64,000 nucleotides of DNA. Source: Pseudevernia furfuracea. Its lineage: Eukaryota > Ascomycota > Lecanoromycetes > Lecanorales > Parmeliaceae. The stretch is taken from assembly GCA_022315425.1 (NCBI GenBank), contig JAIUPT010000050.1:1116001-1180000 (forward strand). The letters run 5' to 3'. Shown in pieces: positions 31,824-44,766 of the stretch (the stretch's first letter is position 1; each line of letters starts with the position of its first letter). Under the pieces are notes generated by a model. That model searched no databases. It was not told the DNA's origin and worked only from the letters and a program-made list of their open reading frames with translations. The position numbers were made by a program, and so were the translations under genes.

Positions 31824-34052
31824 AGAGATGGAATGTGCTTTTTATACCACCTTTTTTGGGCGCCACTTCTTCAACTCTATGAAATACCGCCTGCAAAGGG
31901 CGCTAGCGACGAAGAAAGAACAATCTCTATCCTCTTTTCTCTGCTCCTTGCCCAAAGAATAAGATAATTTCTTAATCCCTTCTTAATATTCTTGGCATCA
32001 TTCTTACAGTGAGAGAACTCTGCTTCTTTCTTTCATTTTCCCTCTTTTATCTCTCTCTCTCTCACACACTCTCTCACTCGCTTCTTTTTCTACCTACTTC
32101 TTGTTGCTTCATTTCTTCAAGCCTTCTCAGCTCCTGATTCTACATTATCATCTCCAATCAACCTCATTCCTTATTTGCTGCTTTCAGGATACTACCCCGT
32201 CTCGCACCATTCTCCTTATCAAATCCAAGGGTAAGACAGAAGGACATTCATTATGCCTTTTTTGATTCGAACGTTGGAACTCGTCCGACTAATGGAATCA
32301 TGCATCACCTCCAAACAACAACAACCTTCACGCTTCGTCAAAACGCCCGGGACAGGCAAGTATCGATGAAGATGATCAACGGTGCAATGATGGAGGACCC
32401 GCAATCTCTTTTCCAAGAAGGAGACAGAGAAAAAGCACTACAATTTATATATATATATATACACTCCAAGAAGACCCAAGACCCAATATAATAGCATGTT
32501 TCATGACCGCGTCGACTGCAGAGCAGGCCTTTAGAGGCAGCGAATCGCTCGCTCGCTAGGCAACGAGTTGACCAATCGCCCCCCCCCCCTTCGACGACGG
32601 AAACAAAATTCGAGCGTTTGTTTTCTTTTACCCATCTCTCTTTCTCGATACAAAGTCACATCTAAAAAAAAGCAAGACATGATGTTAGGGTTGGTTCCCC
32701 TTTCCCATACATACATACATACATACATACCTGAATTATACGCGATAATGAACTTTGTAAAACCCCCCTCATCTCCTCCCCGCTTCGATCTCTTTCATTA
32801 TTTACTCAAATCTGTGTTTTCACACTACTGTCGCCTGCCACAAACGACACCAGGAGAATCAATAATAATACTCTAATCGATAGGTGATTAGTTTTGTGTT
32901 GAAAACAAGATGGACTCACAAAAACCAAAAAAAAAGCCCCGCAGGAGAGAGCGTAACACGATTTGGGATAAACGCTCGTCAAAAACCATGGGCCGATGCC
33001 CTAATAAGTACTTGATGATTGATGCCCCCGGAGAACGGTCGTCACAACTGAAAACGCCACAAGTCCATGATTTATCATTTGATTCTCATCCCCCCTTTTC
33101 CTCCTTGCAATGCCACACCGACGACGTTACAAAAAGCCCGCCTGGAACGAACAATCCCCTTTCCCCACATCACGTACGAGGATATCGATCTCAGGCTCAT
33201 GGATGACACGAACGGCACAAACCATTTGGACGCGCGGGTCACCGAAATTTACGGGCGCGGAAGCAGAGTGGCGACGGTAAAGCATTGGGGTCTGTTGGCT
33301 TATGAATTTTCCGTGCATGTATTCAGATTCCCCATCGTAACGTCCAAATTCAAAATGTTCCTCGTCATCTATTCCATCGTCTATCTTCCCACGACGGGAG
33401 AGCTGTCTTGCTTGGCGAAAGACGCACGCCAGGCCAGTTTTGGGGGAGGACCCAACAGTAGGACGTGAGATATTCGGAACAGATGAAAGAATATTACGAA
33501 GGTCATCTCTGATGAACAAACCCGAGGTAGATCCGCGGTCTAGGAGAAGACGAAAAATCCTCGTCGGGCACGATGTAGGTTGTTGTGGAGCTCGATTCTT
33601 GGGCTCTCGGGGACCGCAGTCAGTCCTTGGATCCGTAGGCGTCAAGGAGTGCGGAAGTTGGACGTTTTTCGCAACTGCAAATCACAAAGTGTCCACCTGG
33701 CATCGGGACGTCGTCTTCCTCCTTTTCGCCGTGATCAAACGTCCGTCAAAGCGATGGGACCGAGGCGTAGCGTACACAGCATGGCAGGGAGACACGCGAC
33801 ATGGAAGTTGACCCCGGTGTGCTGAATTCGGGATTTGGATGCTGATGACCGCGGCCGTTTCACATTGGAGAGATATCGAGGGATATCTTGACAGGGTCAG
33901 AAATCGGCGATTCACATTTTCCAATAAAGAGAGATCCGAGAAGCCATGTTTCGCGTGAAATTGTGAAATTTTCGCCTAACGGTTCAGTTCCCGAGGTCGT
34001 GGGGTAAGGAGTTCACTCTGCGTATGGCAGTTTTCCCTGTCTGTATACATGG
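31824..34052. other. Long intergenic region with simple repeats
   Basis: About 2.2 kb. CT-rich tract (32040-32100), AT dinucleotides near 32446-32460 and a CATA array. Overlapping open frames on both strands at 33067-33645 have no family match, and I do not call a gene there. Confidence 0.5.
32706..32730 (+). repeat. CATA tetranucleotide microsatellite
   Basis: Six perfect CATA units in the spacer. Confidence 0.95.
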
Positions 34053-35137
34053 TTAGCATGATACGAGAGCGAATTCACGAACTCCCTCCTCGACACCCAC
34101 ATTCTCATCTGCTTCCTTCTCCCTCTCCCTCGCTTCCTCCCGCGCCCTCTCCCCTTCTTCCCACAAGCTCCCCAGAGTCTTCCAACCCCTCTTTTCCTCC
34201 TCTTGCCGCTGCTTCATCCGATACCTCAGCGGTGACTCCGGCTTCCCAAGCTGACAGTCCGCCATACCAGCTACCGGCACCCTTCCCTGCAAATCAAACC
34301 CCATCATAGTATTCAGGTCTAGTCGGAAGCCACGGTAGTAGTGCTGTCGTTGGATGTAGAATTGGTGATTCAGTGCAGAGCGCCCGATCACGAGGTGGAA
34401 TTCGCGCGGAGTGTATGAGGATGTTGAGGTTTGTTGGGTACTCGAGGGAGGATTTGGGAGGTCGGCAGAAGAAGCTTTGGGGGGAATGGAGTTGGGGGTG
34501 AAGGTCTTGGGCGTTTGGGGGGGAGACGGGCGTGTCGCTGCTTGGTCCGTGCCGGGGGATGAGCGCATATGCCCCCATCGAGCCGTCCCACCAAAGCCTG
34601 TAAAAGTCGTTCCTTCACCCACAGCTTCATTTGGCCGCTGGCGAGCGGTGTTGACTTCATTGAACTCTTCCTGAGCATGATCCGACTCGTCTTGAAGAGC
34701 TGGACCGGTGGCCTCCTCCCCCTCGGCAGAAGGCGGCGACGATGGCATGAACTCTGACACGGACGAGCTGGACTCAGCCCTCCCCGATTCAAACCGCAAC
34801 GGACTAGCATTGATAATACTCTGCGCGGAATTGGCATTCCGGTATACTGCTAAAGCGGTGTTGGCTGCCTGAACGTTGGAATCGTGCTGCCGTCACTGTC
34901 AACCATGGAACTGTAACTCTCTCAGCTGTAGACTTAAAAGTCCAGCGCCATACAGAAACCTACCTTGAGATGCTTGTACACGACGACCTCGCCATACTGC
35001 TGGAGTACGCGCAGTATTTCTCTACTGTCAGCCAGATGCCGAGGCCGGGGGTAGATTTTGACGTGAACATCTCGGCCTGCTGTTTTAGCGTAGGCTGGGA
35101 TCAATTGCCCTGCAAAGGAAACTCTGGGGACTTTCAT
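34053..35137 (-). CDS. Conserved ascomycete protein with RRM-like N-terminus
   Basis: Exons from the 5' side are 35137-34964 and 34886-34053 (335 residues). The N-terminal 85 residues resemble an RRM fold: strand RDVHVKIYPRP, helix DSREILRVLQQYGEV, strand VVYKHLK, then the splice, a helix with ANTALAVYRNANSAQ and SIINASPLRFE. The first 25 residues are basic and uncharged-acid-free (KVPRVSFAGQLIPAYAK), compatible with a mitochondrial presequence. After a Ser/Pro/Thr-rich disordered middle comes a second conserved block, REFHLVIGRSALNHQFYIQR and RGFRLDLNTMMGFDLQGRVP, then a charged helix rich in Glu and Arg. Function unknown; RNA binding is an inference from secondary-structure pattern only. 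Confidence 0.75.
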
Positions 35138-35602
35138 GTTCTAAATGAGACTCCCTGGATTACTGAGAATTGAGATGAACGACCAACTCTTTAATGGAAT
35201 CCATCCTGTGCGGTAGCGCTTCGGTTATACCTGCTCTTCGGCCGGGCCTGCAGCGCAGATCATTGTTGATGCCGAGGTGCCCACTGCAGTGACAGGTACT
35301 CTAACCAATAGCTACTCTTGGGTTCTAGCAAATACACGTTCCGTTGAGAATCCTCTATCCTCCAAGTCAAGCTCCTCGGAATCTTCACCGTAAGTCCTTC
35401 TCAAGCCCAAGGCAAGCCACATTGAGTCACGTCTCAACATACCCATGGTTCTTTCAACGAGACCACATTGACCCTGATATTTGATCGTCACCCTCCAATC
35501 CTACCCGAATCCTCAAAGACGAACTTCATATCAGGATCGCTGACCATCTAAAAGTTATGTACACAGAAGATAAATGCTCAATTCACAATCATGACTTGCT
35601 AT
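35138..35602. other. Intergenic, nothing recognised
   Basis: 5' flank of the RRM-like gene and 3' flank of the next leftward gene; no coding signal. Confidence 0.55.
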
Positions 35603-36307
35603 TCATCTTTCACAGCTCTTCGCCCCACTCTCCGGCATCTTCAAGCTCTTTCGCATCCTAATCTTCTTTTTCACCATAGGCTTCCCAATTCCTTCCCTAG
35701 ACCCACTATGTCTCAAATCCTTATCGACCTTATATGTCTGTGAATGTCGCAGAGAATGCTGTGGTAATCGCGGGTCGCAGTTGGCGCTGAAGGATGAGGA
35801 GGGTCTCGGAGGAGAAACTTTGAAGTACGATGCCATTGGCGGAACCTCATCTGGGGAGAGCGATGGGGAAAGGGACTCGTCGAGCAGGGCGGCAGGATGC
35901 GTGGTTTCGTGTAACGGCTGCCCGGTTTGCACCATTTCTTCAACGAGTGCCGATATGCGTGAGAGGTGGTCGGCGGAGCAGTGAAGACGATTGAGACTTT
36001 GTCGTCGACGGCAGACTCGATTCGGGAAGCTGTTTGGAGAGTGGTGGGGCGGGCCTAGCTCCAGGGCACGTGGTATTGATCCTTCAACGCATACGCTCGG
36101 CGTTAGGGTGTGCTGATCGAAATGCTGAGACAGCTCGGCGACGGAGGTAGAAATAGGATATCCTCGCTCAGCGGAGTCACTGTAGCCATTGTCATAACAA
36201 GGCGTCGACTCGCGAGACGAGGTGGGGGAGACATTATCAATCATTGGATATGGGTCGTAGAAGGCGTGCTGCCTGGAGGCGCAGGCGAAGGAAAAGTCCT
36301 CAAACAT
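35603..36307 (-). CDS. Conserved hypothetical protein, disordered
   Basis: 234 residues, intronless, start at 36307 (MFEDFSFACASRQ). Rich in Ser, Pro and His. Two islands look constrained: IPRALELGPPHHSPNSFPNR and the adjoining helix RRRQSLNRLHCSADHLSRI with ALVEEMV, and a basic C-terminus GKPMVKKKIRMRKSLKMPES resembling a nuclear-localisation or membrane-contact patch. No signal peptide or transmembrane segment. The mix of disorder with a short helix and a basic end suggests a regulatory protein, but I recognise no domain and propose no function. Confidence 0.65.
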   Translation of the reverse strand: MFEDFSFACASRQHAFYDPYPMIDNVSPTSSRESTPCYDNGYSDSAERGYPISTSVAELSQHFDQHTLTPSVCVEGSIPRALELGPPHHSPNSFPNRVCRRRQSLNRLHCSADHLSRISALVEEMVQTGQPLHETTHPAALLDESLSPSLSPDEVPPMASYFKVSPPRPSSSFSANCDPRLPQHSLRHSQTYKVDKDLRHSGSREGIGKPMVKKKIRMRKSLKMPESGAKSCER

Positions 36308-37626
36308 AGTGAGAGGGCGTCAAGATAAAACGTGGTCGTCTTCAAGTATGGCGCCCGTTAGCCAGGCAGAGAGAACCAGGCCAACGGTACGAAGTGTGCA
36401 GAACTACACCAGTACAACACGTCTCTTGCGATGCTCTAGGCCTTTCCGGCGGGGTTCCGCGAGCCCGGTCATGTGTCTCCTGGACCTGTGGTAAGTTTGA
36501 GCTGCGTGAACAGCGTGGTTGAAGGATTTTATACTTCGACCATTTCTATAGTCATATGTACGCTGGAAATCCTAAAGCCGGTGGCGGGTTCAGAGTTTGG
36601 CCGTGTTGGCGGCACGCATTATTATGTTTTCTAGGCGTCATTTGGGAGGACGTTCCAGAACCTGCAGCACAGTCGTAGCCAAGCGCCCGGTGTGTTGGGA
36701 TTCCCTGGGTTTGAAGAAGCTCTGTGGTTGGAGGATATGCTCTGCTCCGCGGATCACAGTTGGGTCCCCTTGCAGTGTGTGAAGAGCAGAGGTGAGACAC
36801 GGCAACCAAGCTCAGGCTAGGTTGGTCGCGACGAACTGCTGATCGTTGAGCCGCCATGGACATTGGCCAATCGCATTTTGGCCGAATTAAAGAGGTCCAG
36901 ATGGGCTTTATTAGTTGTTACCTTAAGGTAGTTATTACTGGATCGGCGACGGGAATGGGCCGGGTCGAGATTGATTTTGATGGAAATAAGAAATCATCAG
37001 AAAATAATAATATAATGATCATCATTAATTATTAATTGTGGCGGACAGGAAGCGAAAAAGAATGAACGGAAAAGGGAAAAGGAAAGTGACGTTATTATTG
37101 GTGTAAAAAATCAAAATCAAAATCAAAAATTGTATCGGAAGTCGGAGAGTATACTCTATCGGAATTCGGAATTATGCTGAATTATGAAAATCAAAAAGCT
37201 AGGACTCGTATAGTATAGTACACGGTAATAAGATCTTAAGGTACATAGCGCTGCCAAGCTTATTGATTATTATTGATTATTGATTGTGGATTGTGGCTGT
37301 CGGTCAATAAAGTTGCTTCTTCCGAGCCTACTGTCTTCTTCCATGATCATCACTCTCCAGCCAAGGTAGCAATTTGTCACAAGCACAAGTCTGGGCTGAG
37401 CGTGGAGATGAGGTAACACCGTCCGACTAGGGCTGACCGGTGCCACCGCTGGGGAAAAATCCGTTTCATCTGGACTGGGCCTCATTGATTAGCACCGTAT
37501 ATGAGGTTAGGCATGTAAAAGTTGAGCGTATTAAGAATATGTTGTAGTAGCATCGATTGAGTCATAGACCAGCTAAGGTAGGTATGTTCCATGCAACCCT
37601 CCTTTAGGATTCCCACAGCAACCATC
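36308..37626. other. Intergenic, AT-rich in part
   Basis: About 1.3 kb. A strongly AT-rich piece (36960-37290) with AAAATC and ATTATT repeats; no gene supported. Confidence 0.55.
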
Positions 37627-40600
37627 TCATCGCACAGGCTCCCCGAGCTTATTCCTTCTCCGAATCTCACTCCACCTGCTCAATGCGCCGAGCTCCAACA
37701 AACTCATCCTGCGCGTAGTACCACTAGGGTTGCCAATGATGACAGGCTTCCACTCATCCTCCGGACCGGACAATATATTCGTTCCAAATCTCTCCGATGG
37801 GATGATCTGAACGATCTTGAAGCGTGTGAGAATAGCAATCAGTAGCAATGTCAGAATCAGTAGCACGCCTGCCATCACCGTTGTGGCCGTCTGAGCCCCT
37901 AGGTGCCTCTCAACAACGCCACCCCAAGCTGTGACACCAGCAGCAATAACAAAGGCAAAACTCTGTGCAATTGCGAAGCCTGCAGTCACTCGAGGGAAGC
38001 ATGAAAAGTTGGTCCTCTTCTTCCTGATCTCTTCTGGTAGGATACGTCGAGGCCTTCCAGTCATGCCTGGCTGCAGGTCCGAAGTATCATAAGTCTCCAT
38101 GATTATGCCTTGACATTCAGCAATAGCGAGGTTCGAAAGGAAACCGATCAGGCCAGCGAAGATGATAGGCACCATGTAATTGGTGGGTTGACCACCGGAA
38201 GCCAAGGTGTAGGCCAATCCTGCGAAAGGCAACGCGATCATGAAGATAGCCCTCCTGACGAGGTGAGACGTCCAGGTAACGCGCTTCTCAAATGTCATGC
38301 TATCTGTCCTCTGAGCATGGTGCCTTGCTCGACTGAACAACGACGCTTTTTGGAAGGGTATGGCGAAAAGAGCTCCAAGAGGGATGATCGCCACACCCAA
38401 ACCAACGTACTGGGGATGAAAGCGATAATACTTGGAGAGCAGAGCCCCAAGAAGCTGTGAACATGTAAGCTGTGGAACCACCATGTTGGCGTGAAAAACA
38501 TACCACTATGATCAAAACCACCTGACCATATATCCATCCAAGGTAGAGCGAAAGAATCGCAAAGCCTGGTTGCAAGAGCATGCGAATGGCGAGCACGTGG
38601 CCTGCGATGACCTCTTCCCACCACCAGATTGGTCCTGTTGATTCGATGTGCATTTTGATTTCCCCGCGAGCGACTCTTCTAGAAACCTCACCTCCGCTGC
38701 GAACCTCGGCCATCGATCTGCGGTACGCGGATCTGCGGACTTCTGGCGAGATGATATTGAGTACAAGCACGGCAGCGTTTACGATGATAGTAATCCAGAA
38801 GCCCCAAGAAACATCCAAGCCACTGATGATACCTGCGCCAATGAGAAAACCAATCCCGATCGATCCAATAGCACACCACGTCCAGATACCAAGCCATACT
38901 CCCATACCTCCTCCGTGCCGACGAACATCGTTGACGTTGACCGTCTCTTGGTGAGGGTTACCGCTTTGCAAAGAAGCACCGAAAAGGTCTAGTAAAGTAG
39001 TGATGAAGTTAATGTTTGCGAAGCCCATTACGATCCCTGCGAACATCCTTGGAAGTAGGAGCCCAATACGGTATGTCGCCACATTCGGGGATCTTTGCGA
39101 GTTGATCGCAAGAGCTTGTGGGAACTGCAACGGCAAGAGTATGGCTAGTGCAGCCAAGATGTACGGTTTTCGCCCATGTAGCAAGGGTAAAGGGTAGAAG
39201 AGCGCCGTTGTAATGGCTAAACCAAGGAAGAAAAGCACGTTCCCTAGAATGGTGTAATGATGCTCATCCGCAATAGCATACTGAATAGCAGGCACCTCAC
39301 CGGCATAGATTCCGATGATCAGCCCCATGAACGCTGTTGTAATGCAAGTCACGGTAGCAACATATCTCTTGCGTGAGGTGCTCCAATCCCGGGCGATTGG
39401 CGAACGACGGTGAGATCTGCTAAGGCTAAAGCCATGTGACTCGCGGATACTGAAATGGTGACGGTCATTCAAGGTGTAATCTTTGTTGGCAGAGCGTTGC
39501 CTGTGATGGGAAGTCCTTTGTTTGTCGTCGGCGTCATGCAGTGAAGCAGCAGTATATTGGCGAGGTTGAATTCCATGACTGCCAGGTCTTGCCGTATGAT
39601 GACCGTCACCAGCCATTACCTCTTGGACCACGGGATGGTAGTTAATCCCAGCGGTCTTGAAGTCTGCGACATAGGGAACATGTTCGCAGTCGCTTTCTGC
39701 ATCAGAAACTCTAGGGTCTGGCAAATTAAGCTCCTCTGGCTGTGGGACTCGGCCTTTTTTCAAGCGTATCGAGCTCAAGCGAGGTTGAATAGGTGGCTGT
39801 TGGTGAGCGTTGACGTAGTCTCGGACAACTCCCCTGGACATAGTGCTCTCAGATGCTCCGTGCTCTCGCAAAAGCAAAGCGTGTTGCTCTTTCGTTGAGG
39901 GCTGAACATTGGGTGGCGTCTGAGGAGCACGTGGCGGTGGCTCCATCTCTAAGCGTAGCTTAGGAGTGTGAGACGGTGCTCTAATCACCGCCCAGTCGCT
40001 TGCAGTGAAAGACTGTTCCCGTGATGGTTCTTGAGCTCGGCCCGCCGCCTTTGAAGCGCTTGGTATTCCAAGGAGTCGATTGGTATCTTGCGGCTTCATT
40101 TCTGTGTCACCCTTGACCTCCAGGTACGGTACTGTGGAGGCCTGCCTTGTTTGCGCAGGATACGGTGTCGCATCGCGAGCTTTCTTGAAGTGCCCATGGT
40201 AAAGAGTATCGCTCTTGGGCTCCTCGATAATCACTTGCTGTGGCGGCACCGACGTGTAATTATCTTCTTCGTCGCCACCTCCAGATAGTGAAGAAGAGGC
40301 TTGGCTGCTGACCAATGACTCGGTTGAGTGTGCGCGATCATGGCTATGGTTGAGGTGATGAGCCTTCAGTGGCGTATTTTCACCTTCGTCCTTGTCGGCA
40401 GCTTGGCCGGCAATGGTCAAAGCTTGGTTGAGTAGAGACTCGAGATCCTGAATTACTCTTGTAAAAGCAGTGCCGTTCTTATGCTGATTTTGTAAGGCCC
40501 GAAACCGGTCCGTATCGTCTATACTTCCCAGTTTTCCGACCTGGATCTCATCCCTGAGTGCTTTGTACCCTTTGCCAGCCGGCGGCGTGCCTGAATCTTG

Positions 40601-42178
40601 AGGGGCACGTCTGAAACGGCGATGCGGCCTAGTTGTCAAGTTGGAAATCGCTGTAGAGCCACTCTTTCCACGCCTCGTGATTGAGCGTAAAGAAGGCGTC
40701 TGTAGACCGGTCCGAGCACTAATCTCAGAGAGCATTGACATGGCTCTACTGGCTGTCGATAGCTTAGGAGGGTTCCGAGAGGGGTGTCGAGAGTCCGCAG
40801 CGGAAGTATCCTCGGCGTCTAAGTCCATCTTCTCCCCTTGCTTTCCTTTGACTGGAGAAGTAACTTGAGAAGGTTTTGGCAAAAGAGGAGAGTCTTGACT
40901 AAGAACGCCTTCATCTGTGTTGAGAGGAACTGATTCTAGGCTAGACACTGATGGCGAGTAGGTGTTCATAGATGTCAAGGAATGGGCGCTGACGTCCTTC
41001 CTCGCGCTTTGCCTCACTGGTGGTAATTGTGCTAGCAAAGCCGAGATCTTTGGACCATCTAGGGGATCGTTCTCCACTTTCGGGTGGGTAGACAAGTCAA
41101 GGTCGTTCCGATCGTTTGAAGCTACTGGAGCTATTAAATCTCTCTCCTCCTTATCGTACCCAACAATGTATACAGGCGCTTTGGAGGGATCGTCATGCAA
41201 GTGGCCGTGGTCGAGACTAGACGTGAGGACAGGTTGAGCTACTTGACCCACGGCAGCCTCACCAGCCCAAGATTTCACGAACAGATCTTGAGGCTGCTTG
41301 ACAGGGCTAGTCGATGTGAGCTTTGCTTGTGACGGTGACTTGTGTAGATTTGATCTCGATCGATCAGCAACGACGTGGTCATGCTCTGCCACTTTAATTA
41401 AGGCATCAAGGGCTTTATGGGAACTCCCATCGCCCAGTCCTGCATATGTCGGCACGGCTAGCGGATCATCGCCCGTCGTACCTGGCTTGTCGTTTGGACG
41501 TGGAGAAGTAACCCTGGAGATTTGTTCTTCTTTGCTGGGGACCTCAGATCGATAGCTACCTGGAACATGTAAAGGATCGGGTCTCATAATCTTGTTAACG
41601 TCAACTGCAGGCGGTACGGTGCGAAGGTGAAATCGTGGTATGCGAGTTCCAGTCGATGTCTTCGATGCCGATGATTTTGTCCGTTGTAAACCATCGATGG
41701 AAGAAGCTTCGCGGCCGAGGATGTCGGCATGAGATCGTTGATTCAAGCCTGACAGTGCGTGCGAGCGAGGTCTCCCCACTGTTGAATCACGATCGTTTTG
41801 CCTGTTTGGCTGACTTGGTCGCCTCGGAGGATTATCAGCGCCGTCATCTTCGACCTGACCGGCAGGCCCATCGAACCTCGTAGCTCCCATGTCCGAGGGC
41901 TCGTACGTCAATCGAGCGAGTTCACTGATGGCTTGAGCTGGACTGAATCTATGAGTTTGGGGAAGAACAAGAGGGAGATCAAGATGATTCTGGTCAGGAT
42001 CCCGAGTTTGGTAGCTGTAGTCAGGAGTAGAACAAGGTGTTCTCGGAGGGTATTGGCGGTTGCGAGAGATTAGTAGAGAGCGGATGCGGTCTCTGAGATC
42101 CGCGTCTACCGCTGAGGAAGTTGTCAAGCCCCGCTCAGGTACCAAAGGTGCGTCGATCCGGCGAGCAACCTCCTCCAT
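37627..42178 (-). CDS. Giant MFS membrane protein with ~900-residue N-terminal extension
   Basis: Exons from the 5' side are 42178-38504 and 38454-37627 (1500 residues); the 49-nt intron splices VLIIV to LLGALLSKYYRF. Roughly the first 930 residues are hydrophilic, Ser/Pro-rich and probably cytosolic, with many SP/TP sites. Membrane segments begin after RDWSTSRKRYVATVTCI. The core motif IGIYAGEVPAIQYAIADEHH is typical of a fungal MFS subfamily annotated loosely as polyamine or general substrate transporters. LPLLHGRKPYILAALAI corresponds to the loop 2-3 signature. A long central loop (VRRSAYRRSMAEVRSGGEV) precedes the C-terminal six helices, which include AECQGIIMETYDTSDLQPGM. Substrate unknown; the long N-terminus could be regulatory. 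The start sits just after a pyrimidine-rich leader. Confidence 0.88.
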
Positions 42179-43547
42179 AAGCAGGACTTGAGAGAGGGTT
42201 TAGAGCATCGAGAGCATAACGAGAAGGGAGTGTAGACTGCTATTAGTTGATAAGAAAAGAAGGGATGATGGAGAAAAGATAGGTGAGTCTGGTAACAAGA
42301 GAGAGAGAGAGAGAAAATCGATACAAGCGAACGCCTTGAAAGCATCACAAGGCGCATGCTTGTTCGATTTGGGTATACAGGGAAGGAACGACGGTCTTCA
42401 AACGCAGAGGAGACCACCCGTGTTCAATTACGACAACGACATATTGGCCCAGTCTTGGGAAAGCTCTGCTGCGCACCACTAGGCCCATGGAGTTGCATAC
42501 GCCGACAAGTTCTCAAAGGTTTGTTAACAGTAATTAAAAAGGCCTGTAATTGATTCATGGCTCTTCATCTTTGCACTCACACCATTGTGTTAGGTCAAAC
42601 CCTAAGTAGTGTCTTGTCTATCTGGTGCCAGAGAGTGCTAAAGAGTGCTAAGCAACACTGCGTACCAAGCCTCTCAGTATGAGTATAGTAGATGACTCTC
42701 TATAATTGGAATGGAAGGATGGAAACCGAAGGAGCGACGATGAGGTCGACACAACCTTTTACGTTTCTGACTTTGGCTGCGTTTGTCTTATCTCATATTT
42801 CTTGGCGTCGGAGCTATCCGAGACCCCTTTCTTACCTATTTCTGTTGTTCCATCTCGATCTAAGGATCACCCGGGCAATCCCCCACGCTTACGGAGTACA
42901 CGCTGCTTTCATTCGGGCTTACAGTTCGGCAAGGGTGAAACTTCATTCGACCTCCTTGCTCGACCACTCATGCAGGTCGGAGGTCAGCCCGTAACCGTGG
43001 ATGGCCTCATGGCTGTGCACATGCACGAGCACAGGCTCGCATCTCTGTTTGCTGAAATAAGTAGGCCGTCTCTCCATCGTTGACGTCCGAGGAGTGTGGC
43101 GCCGCACCAGCTCAGCTGGCTATATGTCAGATTAGATATCATATTGAATAGGCCGGGGGAGCCTAACGATACTAGGAAGATTTTCATGCAAGCAGGGGTC
43201 TTATGCAAGGTCCATCGCGGTCAACAACGGCCTGAGGAGATATTTTTGCAATGATCTCGTAAACGGTAAGACTGACCTCGTAAAGCTCAACCCTGATAAG
43301 GCTACTGCCTCGATGCCTGACCGCTGTGAGCGTGGTAAACGCTGCGGTTCGCCGGACTGCAGCTGTATATAAACATAGGCATGTTTGCTTCACGTTTGCT
43401 TCTATGTGCCTGCTCAATTCTCAGTTTGCTCAAGAAGAAGCAGAAATCCTCAGCCATTCCCCAGTTGACCTTTGAACCAAAACTCACCCATCTCCATACC
43501 GTTCGTTACTCCATCATCTCTCAGCGTCAGCCTTGACCTGAGGAACC
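42179..43547. other. Divergent intergenic region
   Basis: 5' regions of the giant MFS gene and of the small secreted protein gene. A GA microsatellite lies near 42299-42315. Open frames near 42700-43080 are not supported as genes. Confidence 0.6.
43366..43373 (+). promoter_or_regulatory. TATA box of the small secreted protein gene
   Basis: TATATAAA about 175 bases before the ATG at 43548, correctly oriented and followed by a pyrimidine-rich leader. Confidence 0.6.
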
Positions 43548-44097
43548 ATGCATTTCCTCCAGCTTCTCCCATTTGCTTCACTTATTCTCGCGATTCCAAG
43601 CCCAAACATCAACACCAAGCGTCAGTCTTCTTGCACCAGCGAACCATGGGCGATCCAGCAATATCACACTTGCACCAATTGTACCTACCCTGGCTCAACA
43701 CAAGAGACTACATCACTGGTCTTTAACTTCGTGGACCCCAACTTCAATCCGGCTGTCACAGCTACGTGCGAGCTGAGCCTGTTGCCGGGCTCATCGCTCA
43801 TCGAATTCAACTACCTTCCATGTGGATCAGGCGTAGCGTTTTACTACGATGGAGCTGATCTCAATGTGGAACGGACGGGTGTCGAGTGCGGAAAGTAAGC
43901 ATTCTCGCTCCTGCAATTGTATACAGGAAGTCGGAGCGCTGACGTGTATTCTTAGCCACACATACACCTACAGCGGGGCTGTCGGTGTTAGCGGTGCAAC
44001 GTTCTGTTATGGGCTCTTCGGTGGAACTTATTGTGAGACGCCGACTGGCCAACTCAATGTGCCCGTGTCATTCATCCAGCAGACAAGTGCAAAATGA
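43548..44097 (+). CDS. Small secreted cysteine-rich protein (effector candidate)
   Basis: Exons are 43548-43894 and 43956-44097 (162 residues). Signal peptide MHFLQLLPFASLILAIPS, then a Lys-Arg pair (residues 24-25) that could be a Kex2 site. The mature part has eight Cys (SSCTS, HTCTNC, TATCE, LPCG, VECG, TFCYG, TYCET) and is rich in beta-type residues, ending in VPVSFIQQTSAK. Cys number, size and the beta-strand pattern resemble small secreted proteins of plant-associated fungi and, loosely, the Alt a 1/AA1-like fold; I cannot confirm that family. Asn-X-Thr sites occur at NCT and NHT. A clear TATA box lies upstream. A role in host or environment interaction is inference only. Confidence 0.8.
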
Positions 44098-44766
44098 TCT
44101 CTGTTGAGTGGTGGACTTGGCTGCCGTCCGGGCTGTTGAGGAAATGGTGCGGGAGAATATGACGTGCCTAAGAGATGTGGTATGGCTCAAGATAAGCATG
44201 GCGTGCGCAGTTACCATAAAGTTCGGCATGGCGGTCTAGGTGTGGCATTGATCGTCTGGCAAGAAACATAGAAATAGATTGGGAGATGCTAGACTTAAGA
44301 TGCCAATAGATTTAAGTTACTCAATAAGACAGAGAAATGCGGCAAGACGCATTGCCACATATTTTCCTTTCTTTCTAAGAGCGCCTTCTAACCTTTCGAA
44401 AACGATTCTCTATATTGTTCATATGCTAAGAAGAAAGAATTTCGCCCCGACCTCACCCCGACTGGGCCTCGAGTGAGCGCCACTTGAGCTGGGGGCACAT
44501 GATTGTCTTCTCCAGCCAAGAACTCGGTGCAGGTGAGAGCGTGCCAGTTGGTGATGGTCTTGATCTCGTTTTAGGCGGCTGCTGGCCTAGATTGAATGCA
44601 TGCACCTCGGTATACAGTGACTCACGACTTGATTACTATTCAAGTCCCCATAGCCGCCACCAGTGTATTTTCCCAACTACTGTCTTCTTCCCCATCAGAA
44701 ACACAGAGAAATTTATACTGCTAAAGCGCCTATCCGACGTCCCAGCATTCAGGATACTCAGCGAAC
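44098..44766. other. Intergenic, nothing recognised
   Basis: 3' flank of the secreted-protein gene and 5' region of the dehalogenase-like gene. Confidence 0.6.

Noticed and set aside
33067..33645. Overlapping open frames on both strands
   Set aside because: No family features, no splice-supported extension and low-complexity surroundings.
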